DNA from: Streptomyces sp. NBC_00620
Lineage (GTDB): Bacteria; Actinomycetota; Actinomycetes; Streptomycetales; Streptomycetaceae
NCBI RefSeq assembly: GCF_026341825.1
Contig: NZ_JAPENY010000003.1
Span: 620,001 to 684,000 of the forward strand
Direction: 5' to 3'
DNA length: 64,000 nt
Positions within the stretch are counted from its first letter, which is position 1. Each line of letters starts with the position of its first letter. Both the position numbers and the translations under genes were made by a program. Below the pieces are notes generated by a model. That model was not told the DNA's origin. It saw nothing but the letters and a program-made list of their open reading frames with translations, and did not search any database. Below, in pieces: positions 61,789 through 64,000 of the stretch.

Positions 61789-63285
61789 CTACCACTTGCC
61801 GGGCGCGTAGTCCTTCATGAACACGCCGTACAGGTCCTCGCCCTGCTCACCGCGGACGATCGGGTCGTACACGCGGGCCGCGCCGTCGATGAGGTCGAGC
61901 GGGGCGTGGAAGCCCGCGTCGGCGAGGCGCATCTTGTCGGGGTGCGGGCGTTCGTCGGTGATCCAGCCGGTGTCGACGGCGGTCATCAGGATGCGGTCCT
62001 TCTCGAACATCTCCTGGGCGCTGGTGCGCGTGAGCATGTTCAGGGCGGCCTTGGCCATGTTGGTGTGCGGGTGTCCCGCGCCCTTGTAGCCGCGGTTGAA
62101 GACGCCCTCCATCGCGGAGACGTTCACGATGTACGTGCGGTTGGCGTCGGCGGCGGACATCGCCCCGCGCAGGCGGCTGATGAGGATGAACGGCGCGGTG
62201 GAGTTGCAGAGCTGGACCTCCAGGAGCTCGACCGGCGTGACCTCCTCGACGGACTGGATCCAGCTGTTGGTGTCGTGCAGGTCGGGGACCAGCCCGCCCG
62301 CGTCGATCGCCGTACCGGCCGCGATCCGCTCCAGGGACGCCGAGCCGGACACCAGCGCGAGGTCGGTGACCTCCTTCGCGGTCAGCGCGCCGCCCCCGGC
62401 GACCGGGAGCGCGGCCACGGCGCCCGAGCCGAAGGTGCCGATCACCTCGGCGGGCGGCAGCTCACCGGTGGGCAGCGGGCCCGATTCGGCGGCGAGCAGT
62501 TCGCTGTAGGCGCCCGGTGAGCGGCGTACGGTCTGGGCCGCGTTGTTGATCAGGATGTCGAGCGGGCCCTCGGCGGCCACGGACTCGGCGAGCGCGACGA
62601 CCTGGGCGGGGTCGCGCAGGTCGATGCCGACGATCTTCAGTCGGCCGATCCACTCGTCGCTGTCGGGCATGGCCTTGAAGCGGCGGATCGCGTCGTTCGG
62701 GAAGCGCGTGGTGATCGTGGTGTGCGCGCCGTCCCGCAGCAGCCGCAGCGCGATGTACATGCCGATCTTGGCGCGGCCGCCGGTGAGCAGCGCGCGCTTG
62801 CCGCTGAGGTCGGTACGGGCGTCGCGGCGGGTGCGGTTCTCGGCCGCGCACTCCTGGCAGAGCTGGTGGTAGAAGTAGTCGACCTCGACGTACCGCTTCT
62901 TGCAGATGTAGCAGGAGCGCGGGCGCTGGAGTATCCCCGCGATCTCGCCGGCGTCGGTCACGGAGGAGGGCAGGATGCCTTCCGTCTCGTCGTCGATGCG
63001 CTGGGCGGAGCCGGTGGCCGTGGACTCCGTGACCGCCTTGTCGTGGGCGGTCTTGGCGGCGCGGCGGTCCTGACGGCGGCGCTGCTTGACCGTCCGGTAG
63101 ACGCCCGCCGTGGCGCGGCGCACGGCGATGGCGTCGGGGTGGTCGACGTCGATCTTGTCGAGCTCGTCGAGCACGCTGAGGCAGACGGCCAGCCGCTCCG
63201 GGTCGATGCCGGGCCCCTGCGACGCCTCCGCGACCTCTGCCGTGTACCCGGCGGGGGTCGCCTGGCTGTCCTCTGTCACCGTCAT
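61789..63285 (-). CDS. Atypical SDR with N-terminal CxxC-CxxC module
   Basis: From ATG 63285 the 498-residue protein has a charged helical N-terminus, then CYICKKRYVEVDYFYHQLCQ (C125, C128, C143, continuing to C146), a likely zinc-binding knuckle. The SDR domain begins at about residue 160 with LTGGRAKIGMYIAL (Lys where the second Gly of TGxxxGIG usually lies) and ILINNAAQTVRR. Around residues 310-360 there is a long insertion, and the usual YxxxK reads TNMAK, so the catalytic tyrosine is replaced by threonine. It is not a standard reductase; the reaction, if any, is unknown. Confidence 0.85.
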   Translation of the reverse strand: MTVTEDSQATPAGYTAEVAEASQGPGIDPERLAVCLSVLDELDKIDVDHPDAIAVRRATAGVYRTVKQRRRQDRRAAKTAHDKAVTESTATGSAQRIDDETEGILPSSVTDAGEIAGILQRPRSCYICKKRYVEVDYFYHQLCQECAAENRTRRDARTDLSGKRALLTGGRAKIGMYIALRLLRDGAHTTITTRFPNDAIRRFKAMPDSDEWIGRLKIVGIDLRDPAQVVALAESVAAEGPLDILINNAAQTVRRSPGAYSELLAAESGPLPTGELPPAEVIGTFGSGAVAALPVAGGGALTAKEVTDLALVSGSASLERIAAGTAIDAGGLVPDLHDTNSWIQSVEEVTPVELLEVQLCNSTAPFILISRLRGAMSAADANRTYIVNVSAMEGVFNRGYKGAGHPHTNMAKAALNMLTRTSAQEMFEKDRILMTAVDTGWITDERPHPDKMRLADAGFHAPLDLIDGAARVYDPIVRGEQGEDLYGVFMKDYAPGKW

Positions 63286-63399
63286 CGCCGTTGCCGTTCC
63301 TCGGGTTCCGCGCCGCGCTCGAACCGCGCTCGCTTTCGAAGGCGGAATTTTACGGAGCAATCGCCCGTGGTACCAAACCCGCGATGATCACCGGCGTTC

Positions 63400-64000
63400 T
63401 CAGGGAGCGCAAGCGGCGTTCAGCGCCGCCACCTCCTCGGTCAGCGCACGGGCCAGCACGTCCAGGTCCGGGACGGCCTCCGCGTCGGCCACGAGCCCGT
63501 AGTGGACCTGCCCGCGATATGTCGAGACGGCCACCGCGAGCGCTTGGCCGCGGGCGAGCGGGGCGAACGGGAACACCTCGGTGAGCGGGCAGCCGCCGAG
63601 TTTCAGGCCGAGGCTGGGCAGCGGCACGCTGGTGACGAGGATGTCGAAGAGCAGCCGGGCCGCCTGGCCGACGACGGGTCCGCCGATCCGGTGCCCGAGC
63701 GGCGGCACATGGTCGGCGAGCAGCGCGACGGCGCCCGCTCCCCGGTTGGGCCCTGCGTCCTTGTTGCGGTCCATGGCGGTACGGACCGCGCGCAGCCGTC
63801 CGAGCGGATCCGGATCGTCGACCGGAAGCCGTATCAAGTACCCGGAGAGCCGGTTGCCCTGTGGGTGCGCGGTGCGCGGGCGGCGCTTGGAGACGGGGAT
63901 CAGGGCCCGGGGTGCGACGCCTTCGCTGCCGTCGCCGCGCTCGTCGAGCCAGCGGCGCAGGGCGCCCGCGACGACGGCGATCAGGACGTCGTTGACGGTG
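63400..64000 (-). CDS. Wax ester synthase/diacylglycerol acyltransferase-type protein, 5' part outside window
   Basis: Only the C-terminal half is visible, and the frame is open to the window end. It shows DVLIAVVAGALRRWL, RALIPVSKRR, NRLSGYLIRLPVDDPDPLGR and the DUF1298-type end (VTSVPLPSLGLKLGG, then TEVFPFAPLARGQALAVAVS). The catalytic HHxxxD lies in the missing part. Such enzymes make triacylglycerol or wax esters at the membrane or lipid droplet. It is on the same strand as the atypical SDR, 114 bases downstream of that gene's start, and is transcribed separately. Confidence 0.88.
   Translation of the reverse strand, partial: TVNDVLIAVVAGALRRWLDERGDGSEGVAPRALIPVSKRRPRTAHPQGNRLSGYLIRLPVDDPDPLGRLRAVRTAMDRNKDAGPNRGAGAVALLADHVPPLGHRIGGPVVGQAARLLFDILVTSVPLPSLGLKLGGCPLTEVFPFAPLARGQALAVAVSTYRGQVHYGLVADAEAVPDLDVLARALTEEVAALNAACAP

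Overview
The window is high-GC actinobacterial DNA and almost certainly comes from a Streptomyces chromosome. The grounds are strong G/C bias at third codon positions, frequent GTG/TTG starts, many ATGA-type stop/start overlaps, twin-arginine (Tat) secreted hydrolases, a b558-type three-subunit succinate dehydrogenase, and a PAS-GGDEF-EAL protein of the RmdA type. From memory, the order olsA-olsB-sdhBAC-lysR-rmdA-methyltransferase-lipoprotein resembles the SCO0920-SCO0930 neighbourhood of S. coelicolor; I could not check this by alignment. I see no tRNA, rRNA, CRISPR array, prophage or large biosynthetic cluster.

Left part (1-7 kb). An ABC exporter cut by the window edge is followed by a flavin-dependent monooxygenase and a two-gene module of unknown function (2291-4227) in which both proteins share a short glycine-rich 'AGRDV' motif. 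An accessory scar follows: a UvrA-like gene has lost its middle, and an IS200/IS605-type element now lies between the two remnants. The element has a decayed tnpA, an intact tnpB, and hairpin ends. The UvrA-like 5' remnant also carries a one-base frameshift and a mutated Walker A lysine.

Core-like part (7-33 kb). Genes in order: an ornithine-lipid-type acyltransferase pair; a second-type succinate dehydrogenase with a divergent LysR gene; an SDR; the c-di-GMP enzyme RmdA with a translationally coupled methyltransferase; a repeat lipoprotein; a proline-rich surface protein with a DUF4239 membrane protein; two convergent small surface proteins next to a class F-like sortase; a Tat-exported polysaccharide deacetylase; a universal stress protein; a CapA-like lipoprotein; an ECF sigma/anti-sigma set; an Fpg/Nei glycosylase; a PAS-GAF-SpoIIE phosphatase; a lipoprotein with a long acidic tail; and a lipase-maturation-factor-like membrane protein.

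Glycan-utilisation region (33.8-55.8 kb). This is the main functional unit. Operon A (41726 down to 33807, minus strand) has a ribose-type ABC importer followed by L-fuconate dehydratase, an SDR, an aldo-keto reductase, an L-rhamnose/fucose-type mutarotase and a lactonase-like amidohydrolase, which together fit oxidative L-fucose catabolism. A divergent GntR/FadR regulator with a perfect 15-bp palindrome adjoins it. Operon B (52119 down to 42635, minus strand) has a CUT1 sugar importer lacking its own ATPase, a GH5-type mannosidase-like enzyme, a Tat-exported GH85 endo-beta-N-acetylglucosaminidase and a cytoplasmic GH38 alpha-mannosidase. A divergent LacI regulator with repeated operators adjoins it. 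A Tat-exported GH29 alpha-L-fucosidase flanks operon B. My reading is one N-glycan disassembly system: GH85 frees the mannose-rich arm for import and trimming, while GH29 frees fucose for import and oxidation.

Right part (56-64 kb). An amidase is followed by a GNAT acetyltransferase whose start codon sits in a 12-bp hairpin, a well-started 57-residue peptide gene I do not recognise, a PhnZ/MIOX-like HD-domain oxygenase, an SDR whose start codon lies in a hairpin loop, a secreted class C beta-lactamase-like hydrolase, an unusual SDR with an N-terminal CxxC...CxxC module and no canonical catalytic tyrosine, and a wax-ester-synthase/DGAT-type acyltransferase cut by the window end.
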